Of a stretch of DNA of 64,000 nt, positions 27,073 through 36,686 are shown piece after piece (the first letter of the stretch is position 1; every line of letters begins with the position of its first letter). The notes below the pieces were generated by a model. The model did not search any database. It saw only the letters and a program-made list of their open reading frames with translations, and was not told the origin of the DNA. The position numbers were made by a program, and so were the translations under genes. The DNA is from JBDZVM01 sp040255675. GTDB taxonomy: Bacteria; Actinomycetota; Actinomycetes; Acidothermales; Acidothermaceae. The DNA lies in contig JBDZVM010000022.1 of assembly GCA_040255675.1 (NCBI GenBank), forward strand, positions 1 through 64,000, given 5' to 3'.

Positions 27073-27719
27073 CCCGCGAGGTGGCGAAGTTTCCGCGGCC
27101 TCCCGACGCGGCGACGCTCGTACAGCGCGCCCCCATCGGCGCCGGCGACGTTGTGTCGATCGGGCCCGACGACGTGTTGTGGCGCGTCCATCGCACCGCC
27201 GGAGCGCATGTGTATGCCTGGAACCAGCTTCGAGTGTTCGGTCCGGCCAATGCCCGGTTCGATCCGCAGCCGCTCCCGAGAGCCGAGCACCCCGGCAACG
27301 GTGTCTTGTACCTGGCGACGTCCGCGATTGCCGCGCTGGCGGAGGCGTTTCAATTGCGGCGCGCGGTCGATCGCTACACCGACCGGCCCTACCTGGTTGG
27401 TCTGCGACTGGCGCGACCCGTGCGGCTCCTTGACTTGGGTGCACTATGGCCTACTCGCGTGGGCGCGAGTCAAGCTCTCAACACCGGAGCGCGGCCACGA
27501 GCGAGGGCATGGGCACGCGTCATCAGGCAGGCGTTCCCTGATCTCGACGGCGTGATCTGGCCGTCGAGTATGGCCGGTGGCAGCCGCTGTATCGCTTTGT
27601 GGCAACCGGCCGCCGACGCGTTGCCGTCCAAACCCGAACTTTCGATCGCGTTGGATTCGCCGGCTTTGCTCGGCGCACTCAAACGAGCCGCCGATCAGCT
27701 CGGCTACCAGGTGTGGTGA
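27069..27719 (+). CDS. RES-domain toxin
   Basis: 216 residues. The RES family is recognised by LWRVHRT near the start, FGPANARFDPQP, GVLYLATSAIAALAEAFQ and a late DGVIWPS stretch. RES toxins of the MbcT type degrade NAD+ by phosphorolysis or hydrolysis and stop growth; this activity is inferred by family. The GTG at 27069 overlaps the antitoxin stop, which sets the start. Residues R, Y and E of the family signature appear to be in place, so it should be active. Confidence 0.82.
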   Translation: MTREVAKFPRPPDAATLVQRAPIGAGDVVSIGPDDVLWRVHRTAGAHVYAWNQLRVFGPANARFDPQPLPRAEHPGNGVLYLATSAIAALAEAFQLRRAVDRYTDRPYLVGLRLARPVRLLDLGALWPTRVGASQALNTGARPRARAWARVIRQAFPDLDGVIWPSSMAGGSRCIALWQPAADALPSKPELSIALDSPALLGALKRAADQLGYQVW

Positions 27720-27752
27720 TTGTGCCGTGACCGCGCAAGACTCCCAACGCGA

Positions 27753-28184
27753 CTAGGCCAGAAGCAGTCGTTCTGTAGGCTGCTGAGTAACTGCCGCTAT
27801 GAGTTCGAAATCTTTGTCGACGTGGAGCACGACGAGTCCCGCCAGCTCGGCAATTGCGGCGATCATCAAGTCGGGTACTGATGGTGCTCGGTGGTGGCCG
27901 AGATTTGCGAGTAGCTCCTGCACCTCAATGGCCCTCGTTTCTATCCGAGGGGTCGCATACTCGACCGGCATTGCTGAGATGGGCGGCCTGCGCAACCTAG
28001 TCCGGAGGTCGTCGGCGGATCGTGCGGAGAAGCCGACCTCCAAGACGGTCACGGTCGCAACGCGCACAAGCCCGCGATCGATCCGTGAAAGCCAGGTCGA
28101 GGCGTCGGCGCTGGAACCGAGTCGGACCAACGCGGATTTGTCGATCAGCCATCGGCGCGACTCGACTGTGGAGGTCAACTCCAT
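27753..28184 (-). CDS. vapC: PIN-domain toxin (VapC-like)
   Basis: 143 residues. PIN domain with acidic residues in RWLIDKSALVRL, TVTVLEVGFSA, SVPDLMIAAIAEL and LHVDKDFELIA. It overlaps the upstream antitoxin gene by 10 bases. It differs clearly from the VapC at 5821, so the two pairs were not made by local duplication. Predicted RNase. Confidence 0.85.
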   Translation of the reverse strand: MELTSTVESRRWLIDKSALVRLGSSADASTWLSRIDRGLVRVATVTVLEVGFSARSADDLRTRLRRPPISAMPVEYATPRIETRAIEVQELLANLGHHRAPSVPDLMIAAIAELAGLVVLHVDKDFELIAAVTQQPTERLLLA

Positions 28185-28396
28185 GCTTGGCGCATGACTT
28201 CGGGATCGGCGAGGTCGCCGAACGCCTCGGCGAACCAGCGCAGGTCTTCGATTGTGGTGGGGGTGGTCGAGCGCATCGCATCCTGCGCCAATTGACGCCG
28301 CAAATACTCGTTTCTAGAGAGGCCGAGTTTGGCCGCATGCGACTCCACGGCGGCGAGCACGTCGTCAGGAACATCCCGAATCAGTACATCAGACAT
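28175..28396 (-). CDS. vapB: VapB/FitA-type ribbon-helix-helix antitoxin
   Basis: 73 residues: SDVLIRDVPDDVLAAVESHAAKLGLSRNEYLRRQL is a ribbon-helix-helix domain of the FitA type, and the acidic C-terminal tail (DLRWFAEAFGDLADPEVM) would bind the toxin. ATG 28396 was chosen because GGGAGG lies 8 bases upstream; the in-frame start at 28405 overlaps that site. Confidence 0.82.
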   Translation of the reverse strand: MSDVLIRDVPDDVLAAVESHAAKLGLSRNEYLRRQLAQDAMRSTTPTTIEDLRWFAEAFGDLADPEVMRQAWS

Positions 28397-28540
28397 TGCC
28401 ACCACCTCCCTCGATATCTCACGCTATCACGGTGGCGGACCCGCTGAGTGGCGGCGACGCCTTCCGCGTAACCTAGAAACCCCCGGGTGCTTTCGCATTC
28501 CGGGTTTTCGTGCTGCTTGCGAAAGGCTTTACCTCCGCAC

Positions 28541-31500
28541 ATGGATCTTTCCGTACTGCTCGGTTCCGGCGATGCGCAACTCGCCAAGGCTGCCGAAATC
28601 GCCCGCGCGCGGGAGCGTGCCGAGCTCGAGATCGGCGGGCCCGTACCGCTTCGGCCGATCGTCACGGCCACCCTCGCGGCCGCCCCGCCGGTAGGTGCAG
28701 GGCGGCCGGTGCTCGCGGTCACGGCCACTGATCGTGAAGCCGGCGACCTCGCGAACGCGCTGCAGTCGTTGCTCCCAACCGGCTCGGTCGCCGAATATCC
28801 GGCCTGGGAGACGCTGCCTCACGAGCGGTTGTCGCCACGATCAGACACGGTCGGACGACGCCTCGCCGTCCGGCGACGCTTGCGTCACCCAGAAGAGGAC
28901 GACGAACCGCTGCGCGTCGTCGTCACGCCCATCCGCAGCTTGCTGCAACCGCAAGTCGCCGGGCTCGGCGACCTCGAACCCGTCTCGCTGCACGTCGGCG
29001 ACACCGCCGACCTGGACGACGTCGTCGAAGGGCTGGTTGCCGCCGGCTACAGCCGCACCGATTTGGTCGAGCGGCGCGGCGACATCGCCGTGCGCGGCGG
29101 CATTCTCGACATCTTTCCGCCCACCGAAGACCACCCGTTGCGTGTCGAGTTCTTCGGCGACCAAGTCGAAGAAATTCGCTACTTCAAGGCCGCCGACCAG
29201 CGCAGTCTCGGCGACGAATATCCCGCGGCGCACGGTGTTTGGGCGCCGCCGTGCCGCGAACTTTTGCTTACGCCACAAGTACTTTCACGTGCCGAAACGC
29301 TCGCACAGAAACATCCGCGCCTTGCCGACATTCTCGGCAAGGTCGCGAGCGGCATCGCCGTCGACGGCATGGAGTCACTCGCCCCGCTCCTCGTCGACCG
29401 TATGGATCTGCTGCTCGACGAACTGCCCGCCGATGCCATCGTGTTGCTGTGCGATCCCGAGCGAGTACGCGCTCGCGCCGCCGAAGTCGTGCGCACCGGC
29501 GAGGAATTCCTGCACGCCGCATGGGCGGGCGCGGCGTCCGGCGGCAAGGCACCGATCGACCTTTCAGCCGCGGCCCTGCGCCCGCTGGCCGACGTCCGGG
29601 CTCATGCTTTCGAACTCGGGCTTTCGTGGTGGTCGATTTCACCGCTCGCGGCCACGGAAGTCGAAGAATCGGCAGCGCTGGTGCTCGACGCGCACGCCGC
29701 CGACGCGTATCGAGGTGACACGCAGGCCGTCGTCGCCGATGTTAAGGGCTTTCTGGACGACGAATTCCGCGTCTTGTTCGTGACCGCCGCGCAAGGGCCG
29801 GCGCAGCGCATCACTGAGGTGCTGCGCGGCGAGGGTGTTCCGGCGCGGCTCGAACTCGACCTGCTGACTATGCCGTCGCGGGGCGAGGTTGTGGTCACCC
29901 GCGGGCGTCTCGACGCCGGGTTCGTGCTGCCGTCGTCGAAACTCGTGGTCGTCACCGAAGCCGACGTGTTCGGGCAGCGCGCGTCAACCCGCGACATGGT
30001 GAAACTGCCGTCGCGGCGAAGGCGTTCGATCGACCCGATGCAACTTCGGCCGGGCGATTTGGTGGTGCACGAGCAGCACGGAGTCGGCCGGTTCGTCGAA
30101 ATGGTGCAGCGCACGGTCGCCGGAGCCACGCGCGAATATCTGGTCATCGAATACGCGTCGTCGAAGCGCGGCCAGCCGGGCGACCGGCTCTACGTTCCCA
30201 CTGACGCGCTAGACCAAGTTACTCGTTACGTGGGCGGAGAAAACCCCACGCTCGACCGGCTCGGCGGCTCCGACTGGGCGAAGCGAAAGGGCCGTGCCCG
30301 CAAAGCGGTCAAAGAAATCGCGGCCGAACTCATTCGGCTCTACAGCGCCCGAACCGCGGCGCCCGGCTACGCGTTCGGCCCCGACACGCCTTGGCAGCGC
30401 GAGCTCGAAGAGGCTTTTCCGTACGTCGAAACGCCTGATCAGCTGCGCACGATCGACGAAGTCAAGGCCGACATGGAACAGCCGATTCCGATGGACCGCC
30501 TCATTTGCGGCGACGTCGGTTACGGCAAGACCGAAATTGCCGTGCGCGCCGCGTTCAAAGCGGTGCAAGACGGCAAACAGGTCGCCGTGCTCTGCCCCAC
30601 AACGTTGCTTGTGCAGCAGCATTTCGCGACGTTCTCCGAACGGTTCGGCGGGTTCCCGGTCGTCATCAAGCCCGTAAGCCGCTTCAACACCGACAAGGAA
30701 GAAGCCGCCATCATGGCCGGCGTCGCCGACGGCAGCGTCGACGTCGTCATCGGCACGCACCGGTTGATTTCGGAAAGCGCGGTTTTCAAGAACCTCGGGC
30801 TGGTCGTCATCGACGAGGAGCAGCGGTTCGGCGTCGAGCACAAAGAGCGGTTGAAGCAACTGCGCACCAACGTCGACGTGCTGGCGATGTCGGCCACGCC
30901 GATTCCGCGCACGCTCGAAATGGCGATTACCGGTATTCGTGAGATGTCGGTGATTCAAACGCCGCCCGAAGAGCGGCACCCGGTGCTCACGTTCGTCGGC
31001 GTCTACGACGACAGCCAAGTCGGCGCGGCGATCCGGCGCGAGCTCATGCGTGAGGGCCAGGTTTTCTACGTGCACAACCGGGTCGAGTCGATCGACCGTG
31101 CCGCCGCTCGATTGCGCGAGCTGGTGCCCGAAGCGCGCATCGCCGTCGCGCACGGGCAGATGAACGAGGATGCGCTCGAGCAAGTCATGGTCGGCTTCTG
31201 GGAGCGGGAATTCGACGTCCTGGTCTGCACGACGATCGTGGAATCGGGCCTCGACATTCCCAACGCGAACACGCTAATTCTCGAACGCGGCGACCTGCTC
31301 GGTTTGTCGCAGTTGCATCAGCTGCGCGGGCGGGTCGGGCGCGGTCGCGAGCGCGCGTACGCCTACTTCTTGTATCCGGCAGAGCGGCCGCTCACCGAGA
31401 CCGCGCACGAGCGGCTCTCCACCATCGCGCAAAACTCCGATCTCGGCGCCGGCATGGCGGTCGCGATGAAAGACCTCGAAATTCGCGGAGCCGGCAACTT

Positions 31501-32074
31501 GCTGGGCGGTGAGCAGTCGGGTCACATCGCCGCGGTCGGATTCGACCTTTACGTGCGGCTCGTCGGCGAAGCCGTCGCCGACTTCAAGGGCGACAAGACC
31601 GCCGAACTCGCCGAGGTGAAAATCGACCTGCCGGTCGACGCGCACATCCCGCACGACTACGTCGACGGCGAGCGGTTGCGTTTGGCCGCCTACCGCGCCA
31701 TGGCAGAAGCGGCGAGCGAAGCCGACGTTGACGCCGTCCGCGAAGAACTCGTCGACCGCTACGGACCGTTGCCAGAACCTGTGGCCAACTTGCTCGAGGT
31801 GGCGAAGTTGCGCGTCAACCTTCGGCCGTACGGCATCAACGAGGTTGTCTTGCAGGGCAACCAGATCAGGTTCGCGCCGGTCGAACTTCGCGAATCTCAG
31901 ACGATGCGGCTGCGACGGCTGTACCCGAAGAGCATCTACAAGGGGCCTCTGCACACTATGTTGGTGCCGCGCCCGACCGACGCCCCTGCCGGCCGGTTCG
32001 GCGGCAAGCCGCTGCGCGACGTGCCTCTGCTTCGTTGGGTGGCCGACCTCGCGGCCGCCGTATTGGGGTCGTGA
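28541..32074 (+). CDS. mfd: Transcription-repair coupling factor Mfd
   Basis: 1177 residues, the usual length. UvrB-like N-terminal domains, the RNA polymerase-interacting CarD-like domain (PGDLVVHEQHGVGRFV, near 500), and a RecG-like translocase (Walker A GDVGYGKTEIAVRAAF near 655, DEEQRFG near 757, ATPIPRTLEM). The TRG region (RGRVGRGRERAYAYF, near 930) and a C-terminal autoinhibitory domain follow. Mfd pushes stalled RNA polymerase off DNA and recruits UvrA. ATG 28541 is preferred over an in-frame start at 28487, whose extra residues do not look like Mfd. First gene of the conserved mfd - SurA-like - mazG order, although here several genes intervene. Confidence 0.97.
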   Translation: MDLSVLLGSGDAQLAKAAEIARARERAELEIGGPVPLRPIVTATLAAAPPVGAGRPVLAVTATDREAGDLANALQSLLPTGSVAEYPAWETLPHERLSPRSDTVGRRLAVRRRLRHPEEDDEPLRVVVTPIRSLLQPQVAGLGDLEPVSLHVGDTADLDDVVEGLVAAGYSRTDLVERRGDIAVRGGILDIFPPTEDHPLRVEFFGDQVEEIRYFKAADQRSLGDEYPAAHGVWAPPCRELLLTPQVLSRAETLAQKHPRLADILGKVASGIAVDGMESLAPLLVDRMDLLLDELPADAIVLLCDPERVRARAAEVVRTGEEFLHAAWAGAASGGKAPIDLSAAALRPLADVRAHAFELGLSWWSISPLAATEVEESAALVLDAHAADAYRGDTQAVVADVKGFLDDEFRVLFVTAAQGPAQRITEVLRGEGVPARLELDLLTMPSRGEVVVTRGRLDAGFVLPSSKLVVVTEADVFGQRASTRDMVKLPSRRRRSIDPMQLRPGDLVVHEQHGVGRFVEMVQRTVAGATREYLVIEYASSKRGQPGDRLYVPTDALDQVTRYVGGENPTLDRLGGSDWAKRKGRARKAVKEIAAELIRLYSARTAAPGYAFGPDTPWQRELEEAFPYVETPDQLRTIDEVKADMEQPIPMDRLICGDVGYGKTEIAVRAAFKAVQDGKQVAVLCPTTLLVQQHFATFSERFGGFPVVIKPVSRFNTDKEEAAIMAGVADGSVDVVIGTHRLISESAVFKNLGLVVIDEEQRFGVEHKERLKQLRTNVDVLAMSATPIPRTLEMAITGIREMSVIQTPPEERHPVLTFVGVYDDSQVGAAIRRELMREGQVFYVHNRVESIDRAAARLRELVPEARIAVAHGQMNEDALEQVMVGFWEREFDVLVCTTIVESGLDIPNANTLILERGDLLGLSQLHQLRGRVGRGRERAYAYFLYPAERPLTETAHERLSTIAQNSDLGAGMAVAMKDLEIRGAGNLLGGEQSGHIAAVGFDLYVRLVGEAVADFKGDKTAELAEVKIDLPVDAHIPHDYVDGERLRLAAYRAMAEAASEADVDAVREELVDRYGPLPEPVANLLEVAKLRVNLRPYGINEVVLQGNQIRFAPVELRESQTMRLRRLYPKSIYKGPLHTMLVPRPTDAPAGRFGGKPLRDVPLLRWVADLAAAVLGS

Positions 32075-32082
32075 ATATCCGG

Positions 32083-33177
32083 TCAGCCACAACTTTTCGC
32101 GGTATGCGAAGCCGCGACCCGCATCACCACCACGGCGTCGGTCGGAGCGGCGGAGCCTTGCGCTGTCAGCGTTTCGCCGCCGATGACATAGGTGGTATCG
32201 CTCACCGTCACGGTTGCGGCGTCAGAGACCGGCTTCGGTAGCGCACCGACAAGCGTCACCGTGCCACGTGCGGGATCGAAGGCATAAATCGTGCTCTGTG
32301 GTTTACCGCCGTACGAGCCGCCGACGAGATAGACGATATTTCCGACCGCCGCCGCCGATTCGTGCGCGAGCGGATGCGGAAGCTTCGCCGCGACCTGTGT
32401 CGCGCCGGTCGTGAGGTCGACTCGCTGGATGTCGGCCACGGCGTTGCCGTGGTGCTCACCGCCAAAAACCCACAGCGCCCCGGCCGCCGCGTATGCCGCC
32501 GCGTAACGCACTGTTTCGACGAGCAATCCGGCGCGCCGAAACGTCGAGCCATCGGCCGTCGCGAGCACTTCTGGCAACTCGACACGACCGTCGTAACCGC
32601 CTACCACGTAAGCGGTATTGCCGTCGACCGCCATCGAGTCGTCAGACCGGGGTTTCGGCAAATGGCCGACAATGCTTGCCGAGCCGTCGGCCGCCACCGC
32701 TTGCACGTCGTCGATCGATGCTGACGAACCACCGCCCCCGACGATCGCCTTGCCGCCCAGAACACCCACCGCGGCATCATGAACCGGTACCGGTAATCGC
32801 CCGGCCGGCTTGATTGCGCCGGTACTCGGGTTGAATGCCTCGATCGCGGCGGTCGTTCGGTCGTGTGCGTCGAGACCGCCGATGACGAGCACACGGTCAC
32901 CGTCCCGGACGGCGACAAGCCTCGATAAGGCAATCGGTAACCGTGCCGCGCTTGTGGTGGCGCTGACGGTCAGCGTGGGTTTAGCCGAGCCCGGCGCCTC
33001 TTGGCAGGCACTTTTTGCCGGCGTTACTGAGCTCGTCGGCGTCGTCACAGCATTTCGTGGCGTCGTCACAGCGCTTCGCGGCGCCGATGCGGAGAGTTGT
33101 GGCGAATGCGTGCACGCCGCGACGAAGGCCGATATCGCGGCAATAGCGAGCGACAAGCGCCGATACCGACCAGCCAT
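32083..33177 (-). CDS. Kelch-repeat lipoprotein
   Basis: 364 residues from ATG 33177. MAGRYRRLSLAIAAISAFVAAC is a lipoprotein signal with lipobox VAAC. A Thr/Ser/Pro linker follows, then kelch-type repeats (VLVIGGLDAHD, AYVVGGYDGRV, LWVFGGEHHGN, VYLVGGSYGGK, TYVIGGETL) making a beta-propeller on the outer face of the membrane. No enzymatic residues are apparent. It converges on mfd (8 bases between the stops) and lies downstream of the BlaI/M56 pair on the same strand. Confidence 0.85.
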   Translation of the reverse strand: MAGRYRRLSLAIAAISAFVAACTHSPQLSASAPRSAVTTPRNAVTTPTSSVTPAKSACQEAPGSAKPTLTVSATTSAARLPIALSRLVAVRDGDRVLVIGGLDAHDRTTAAIEAFNPSTGAIKPAGRLPVPVHDAAVGVLGGKAIVGGGGSSASIDDVQAVAADGSASIVGHLPKPRSDDSMAVDGNTAYVVGGYDGRVELPEVLATADGSTFRRAGLLVETVRYAAAYAAAGALWVFGGEHHGNAVADIQRVDLTTGATQVAAKLPHPLAHESAAAVGNIVYLVGGSYGGKPQSTIYAFDPARGTVTLVGALPKPVSDAATVTVSDTTYVIGGETLTAQGSAAPTDAVVVMRVAASHTAKSCG

Positions 33178-33202
33178 CACGCGGTCGTAGCGGTCTTGTC
33201 GA

Positions 33203-34216
33203 TTACCACGGGCGTCGCCGCTCGACGGTCGCCACGCCGGTGAGTGCGTACGGCACGGTGATGACGGCAACGGCGGGAACGTCGGACCGGCGCATCAGTT
33301 GGCTCGCGTCGTTTGCCGCCTCGGCAGAGGTGAAGGCGACGGCGGCGAGGCTCGCGGCAGCCAGCGGTAGCACGATCCAGCCCCGCCGCCGCGGCGGCTG
33401 ACGAAGTGCGCGGGCGCGCCGAAACGCCTCGGAGTCCGGCCGCCCGGGCGAGACCACAGGCGGGATCGACGTCCGGTGGCCTGCTGTTGCTCGGCTCGCT
33501 CTCGCGCCTGTTGCCCGACCTGCTGTTGCTCGAGAGAGCGCGGATGCAACGACTTCAGGCGGGCAGATTCGGGCCGCATCCGCGTCAGCCCAGCGCTCGA
33601 CGCTGAAAGAAATGGCCGAAGGGACGGCGCGCAGTGCGGGGTTGGCCGCGGCCGCCAACGCGACCGCGAGCTTATGCAGATGATGACGATGCAGCAGGTG
33701 AGAGCGCTCGTGCGCGAGCACGGCGGTACGTTCGGCGACTGACAACGCCGCGATTGCCCCCTTCGACAGCACGATCCTGCTCGGTCGGCCGGGCAACGCG
33801 CGCGCCTGGAAACCCAGGCCGTCAACCACGACCAGTTCGCCGACAGACGACGGCAGGCAACGACACGCTCGATACGACATCGCCAGCTCGCCGATGTGAC
33901 GCCACATTGCCCGAGAGGTGCGGGTGAACACGGCGATGAGCAGCGCTATCGCTGCGATCGAAACCCCGACGTTGACGGGGTTGTGCTGACGGAAAACCGT
34001 CGCCGACCAATCGCCCAGTGAGGCGGCGATGCTGAGACGGGCAAGAAGCGCCCAGGCCAGGAGCAGCAATGAGCAAAACGAACACAGCGTCGTGATGACG
34101 GCGCCACACGTAAGCAACCAGGTGGCCTGGGCGGGGCGCAGCCGCCTGGCGACGCGGCTGCCCAGCACGCCGAAGAGCGCCGAGGCAAGGAAGGGCAGGT
34201 AGACGTCGAAGCTCAC
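33203..34216 (-). CDS. M56 (BlaR1-type) membrane peptidase
   Basis: 337 residues. Four or more membrane helices (about 5-25, 35-60, 80-105 and one near 295) and a zinc-protease motif in LAHERSHLLHRHH (HExxH near residue 170), with ERWADADAARI supplying the distal ligand. There is no BlaR1-type extracellular sensor domain. GTG start overlaps the BlaI-type gene by 4 bases. The pair would work as repressor and protease: signal leads to cleavage of the repressor. Confidence 0.88.
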   Translation of the reverse strand: MSFDVYLPFLASALFGVLGSRVARRLRPAQATWLLTCGAVITTLCSFCSLLLLAWALLARLSIAASLGDWSATVFRQHNPVNVGVSIAAIALLIAVFTRTSRAMWRHIGELAMSYRACRCLPSSVGELVVVDGLGFQARALPGRPSRIVLSKGAIAALSVAERTAVLAHERSHLLHRHHLHKLAVALAAAANPALRAVPSAISFSVERWADADAARICPPEVVASALSRATAGRATGARASRATAGHRTSIPPVVSPGRPDSEAFRRARALRQPPRRRGWIVLPLAAASLAAVAFTSAEAANDASQLMRRSDVPAVAVITVPYALTGVATVERRRPW

Positions 34217-34578
34217 GACTGCATCCGGCGGCGAGACCGCAAGAGGTCACTGAGCAATCGTTCGTCGTGGTCGTCGAGCGTTCCGACAAAGTTCGCCAAG
34301 ACCGTAGCGTGGTCGCCGCGATCGAGCACCCGTCGCATTTGCTGCGCCGCGTCGGCCGCCACTTCGGCGGACGGCTCGTAAGCGTACGCGCGTCCGACAC
34401 GTTGACGGCGAACCGAGCCCTTGTCGTGCAGTCGCGCGAGCGTGGTCATGACCGTCGTGTAAGCAAGATCAATATCGATCGCGTCGCGTACTTGGGCGGC
34501 CGTTAGTGGTTCGCCCGCCGCCCAAAGCGCGCCGAGCACAACCGATTCGAGTTCGCCCGCGAGACGCCGCCGTCGCAT
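34213..34578 (-). CDS. BlaI/MecI-type repressor
   Basis: 121 residues from ATG 34578, with AGGAGG just upstream. Winged helix (LESVVLGALWAAGEPLTAAQV, TTVMTTLARLHDKG, YEPS) and a C-terminal dimerisation helix (LANFVGTLDDHDERLLSDLL). It should repress its own operon and perhaps the lipoprotein or other neighbours until cleaved by the M56 protease. No beta-lactamase is nearby, so the regulon is unknown. Confidence 0.9.
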   Translation of the reverse strand: MRRRRLAGELESVVLGALWAAGEPLTAAQVRDAIDIDLAYTTVMTTLARLHDKGSVRRQRVGRAYAYEPSAEVAADAAQQMRRVLDRGDHATVLANFVGTLDDHDERLLSDLLRSRRRMQS

Positions 34579-34599
34579 ATGTCCTCCTCGGCCCACGTG

Positions 34600-35790
34600 C
34601 TATCGCCCGCCCCTCGTGCGGTCGATCAGGGAGTTCGGCGGAACGAGATCGAGCCCGTCGGGGTTGTTGAGATAGCCCGGCGCGGTGCCCGCGACTCCGG
34701 TGTGCCCGTATTGCCAGACGACCGTGTTGGTGTGTGGATCTACCACGATAACGCGGTGGTTCGCGTCGTCGGTGCAGACGATGTCGCCATTGGGCAGCGG
34801 CAGCGCGAGCGACGGATGGTTGAGGGCTTCGCTGCCTTTGGGTTTGTAGCGCCAGACCGCGCTGCCGGAATGGTCGAACACCAGTATTTGGCCGGGTTTC
34901 GAGTAGTCGACGGTCAGAAAGCGGTCGCTAGCTACTTGGTTGCTGTCTGATGGATACGCGATACCGGCCGGATGAGCACTCCAGAACACGTGCCCGGCGA
35001 GATCGATCGAATCGACCCAGTTGCCACGGATCTCGGTGACGAGAAAATGCCCGTCGAATGTGGGAAAGACGCCATTCGGCGCGCCGTAGTGGGCGGGCGG
35101 TTGATGATAACCCGCACCGGGTTGACCCCACTGCCGCGACGGCGTGTGCTGGCCGGGCGCGATCAGCAGAATTCTCTGATTCTTGATGTCGGCGGTGACG
35201 ATATTGCCGTCGGGCAGCATGATTGCGTCGTCCGGGTTCCACAGCAGATTGGCCCCCGAACCGTGGACGCCCGGCTTGCCGTATTCGTAGACGATTTTGT
35301 GCGAGGCGACGTTCACGACGCGGATGACGAAGTCGTCTTCCTCGGTAGCGATGATGTCTTTGCCGTCAGGGGTGAAGAAAGCGTCGTCCGGAATCAAGAA
35401 CGTTTGGCCCGGGGCGAGATCGCCCGGGCGCGGAAACTGCCAGCGCACTCTGCCTTGCGGATCGACGATGATCAGCCGGTTGTTGCGCTTGTCTGCGATG
35501 AGAAGGTCGCCCGGGAGAACGCTCGGGTCGGATCCGGGTTGCAGGTGGCCAGTTGAATCGGCCGGTGGTTGCTGCCACGGTTCGGGCGACCCCACGGGCG
35601 ACGGCGAGATCGAACCAGCCGACGCCGACGAGGCCGGCGCCTCAGGCGCCATCGGCTCCTGAGGCGTGGCCCCTTGAGACGCTGGGTGGGGCGGCACGCT
35701 TTCCTTTGACGCCGACCCGTGGGTCGATGTGCATCCGGCGACCAAGAGCGTCACCAATGCCACGCCGCCGAGCCAGGCATATCGCCTCAC
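34600..35790 (-). CDS. Beta-propeller lipoprotein
   Basis: 396 residues. MRRYAWLGGVALVTLLVAGC is a lipoprotein signal. A Pro/Ala/Ser-rich linker of about 60 residues follows, then repeats of the form LLIADKRNNRLIIVDPQGRV, NIVTADIKNQRILLI, FLTVDYSKPGQILVFD and IVCTDDANHRVIVVDP, a PQQ- or NHL-like propeller. Known relatives are extracytoplasmic and often bind sugars or quinones, but no ligand can be named. Its GTG start overlaps the DMT-like gene downstream of it by 4 bases on the minus strand order, so the two are probably one operon. Confidence 0.8.
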   Translation of the reverse strand: MRRYAWLGGVALVTLLVAGCTSTHGSASKESVPPHPASQGATPQEPMAPEAPASSASAGSISPSPVGSPEPWQQPPADSTGHLQPGSDPSVLPGDLLIADKRNNRLIIVDPQGRVRWQFPRPGDLAPGQTFLIPDDAFFTPDGKDIIATEEDDFVIRVVNVASHKIVYEYGKPGVHGSGANLLWNPDDAIMLPDGNIVTADIKNQRILLIAPGQHTPSRQWGQPGAGYHQPPAHYGAPNGVFPTFDGHFLVTEIRGNWVDSIDLAGHVFWSAHPAGIAYPSDSNQVASDRFLTVDYSKPGQILVFDHSGSAVWRYKPKGSEALNHPSLALPLPNGDIVCTDDANHRVIVVDPHTNTVVWQYGHTGVAGTAPGYLNNPDGLDLVPPNSLIDRTRGGR

Positions 35791-36662
35791 GAGGTAGCTT
35801 CCCTTTCCGGTTTGGTGAGATTCGCGGTCGTCGGCGCTAACCGTGCCGACGCGAGACCCATCACGACAAAGCTTGCCACCTCCAACGTGACCTCGATCGC
35901 GGAGTGCGCGACCACCTCATGGAAGGCAAGCACGCCGATCACGATTGATGCCGCCGGGTCGCTAATCGTGAGCGCGGGTAGCGATTCGGCGAGTCGGCCC
36001 GCCCGATATGCCAGCTGGTTGAGCGCGATCGCGAACGCGCCGACAGCCACCATCGCGTAGACAGGCCAGTTGGCGAAGACCGCGGCGACTCCGCCGGAGG
36101 CCAACGCGGTTGTCTGTTTCAGAAGAGCAGCCGCGATCCCGTAGCCGAGGCCCGCGGCGATCGCCATGAACGCGGGGGCGTACCGCCGAACTCGCCGCAC
36201 GCCCAAGGCTGTGATCACCATGAGGGCGGCGCCCGCGGCCGTCGTCAAACCGAGCAAACCCGCACTCGTTGAGTCCGTTCCTCCCCTTGGGTGCGCGACC
36301 AGCAAAAAGCCGGCCAGCGCAATCACTAACGCGGCGGCCCACGTGATTTCCCTGGATGGCGGGCGATGCCCTTCGAGGAGCGCGCTCGCGGGCAGCGCGA
36401 ACAGCAACCCGCTCACGAGCAATGGCTGGACGACGGCAAGGCGGCCGCTCGCCAACGCGATGGCATGCAGCCCGAGGCCGATGCCGGCCACCAACAGGCC
36501 GATCAGCCATGCCGGATTCGCCGCGAGGTGAAACAGCAATCTCATGCCGGCGCCGTGGCGGCGTCCGACCGTGTGGGTGCTGCGGTGCTGCAGCACGCTC
36601 GCGCACGCCGCGGCCAACGCCGATCCGAGGGCGTACGCGATGACGACGGGCTGTGTCATCAC
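35787..36662 (-). CDS. DMT-superfamily (EamA-like) transporter
   Basis: 291 residues with about ten hydrophobic helices in two similar halves (from VVIAYALGSALAAACASVLQ to IEVTLEVASFVVMGLASA). GRLAVVQPLLVSGLLFALP and TISDPAASIVIGVLAFHE are the paired helix motifs of EamA proteins. Substrate unknown. It is the upstream member of the two-gene unit with the propeller lipoprotein. Confidence 0.82.
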   Translation of the reverse strand: MMTQPVVIAYALGSALAAACASVLQHRSTHTVGRRHGAGMRLLFHLAANPAWLIGLLVAGIGLGLHAIALASGRLAVVQPLLVSGLLFALPASALLEGHRPPSREITWAAALVIALAGFLLVAHPRGGTDSTSAGLLGLTTAAGAALMVITALGVRRVRRYAPAFMAIAAGLGYGIAAALLKQTTALASGGVAAVFANWPVYAMVAVGAFAIALNQLAYRAGRLAESLPALTISDPAASIVIGVLAFHEVVAHSAIEVTLEVASFVVMGLASARLAPTTANLTKPEREATS

Positions 36663-36686
36663 ACCATGCGTGTCATCGAGGGTCCA

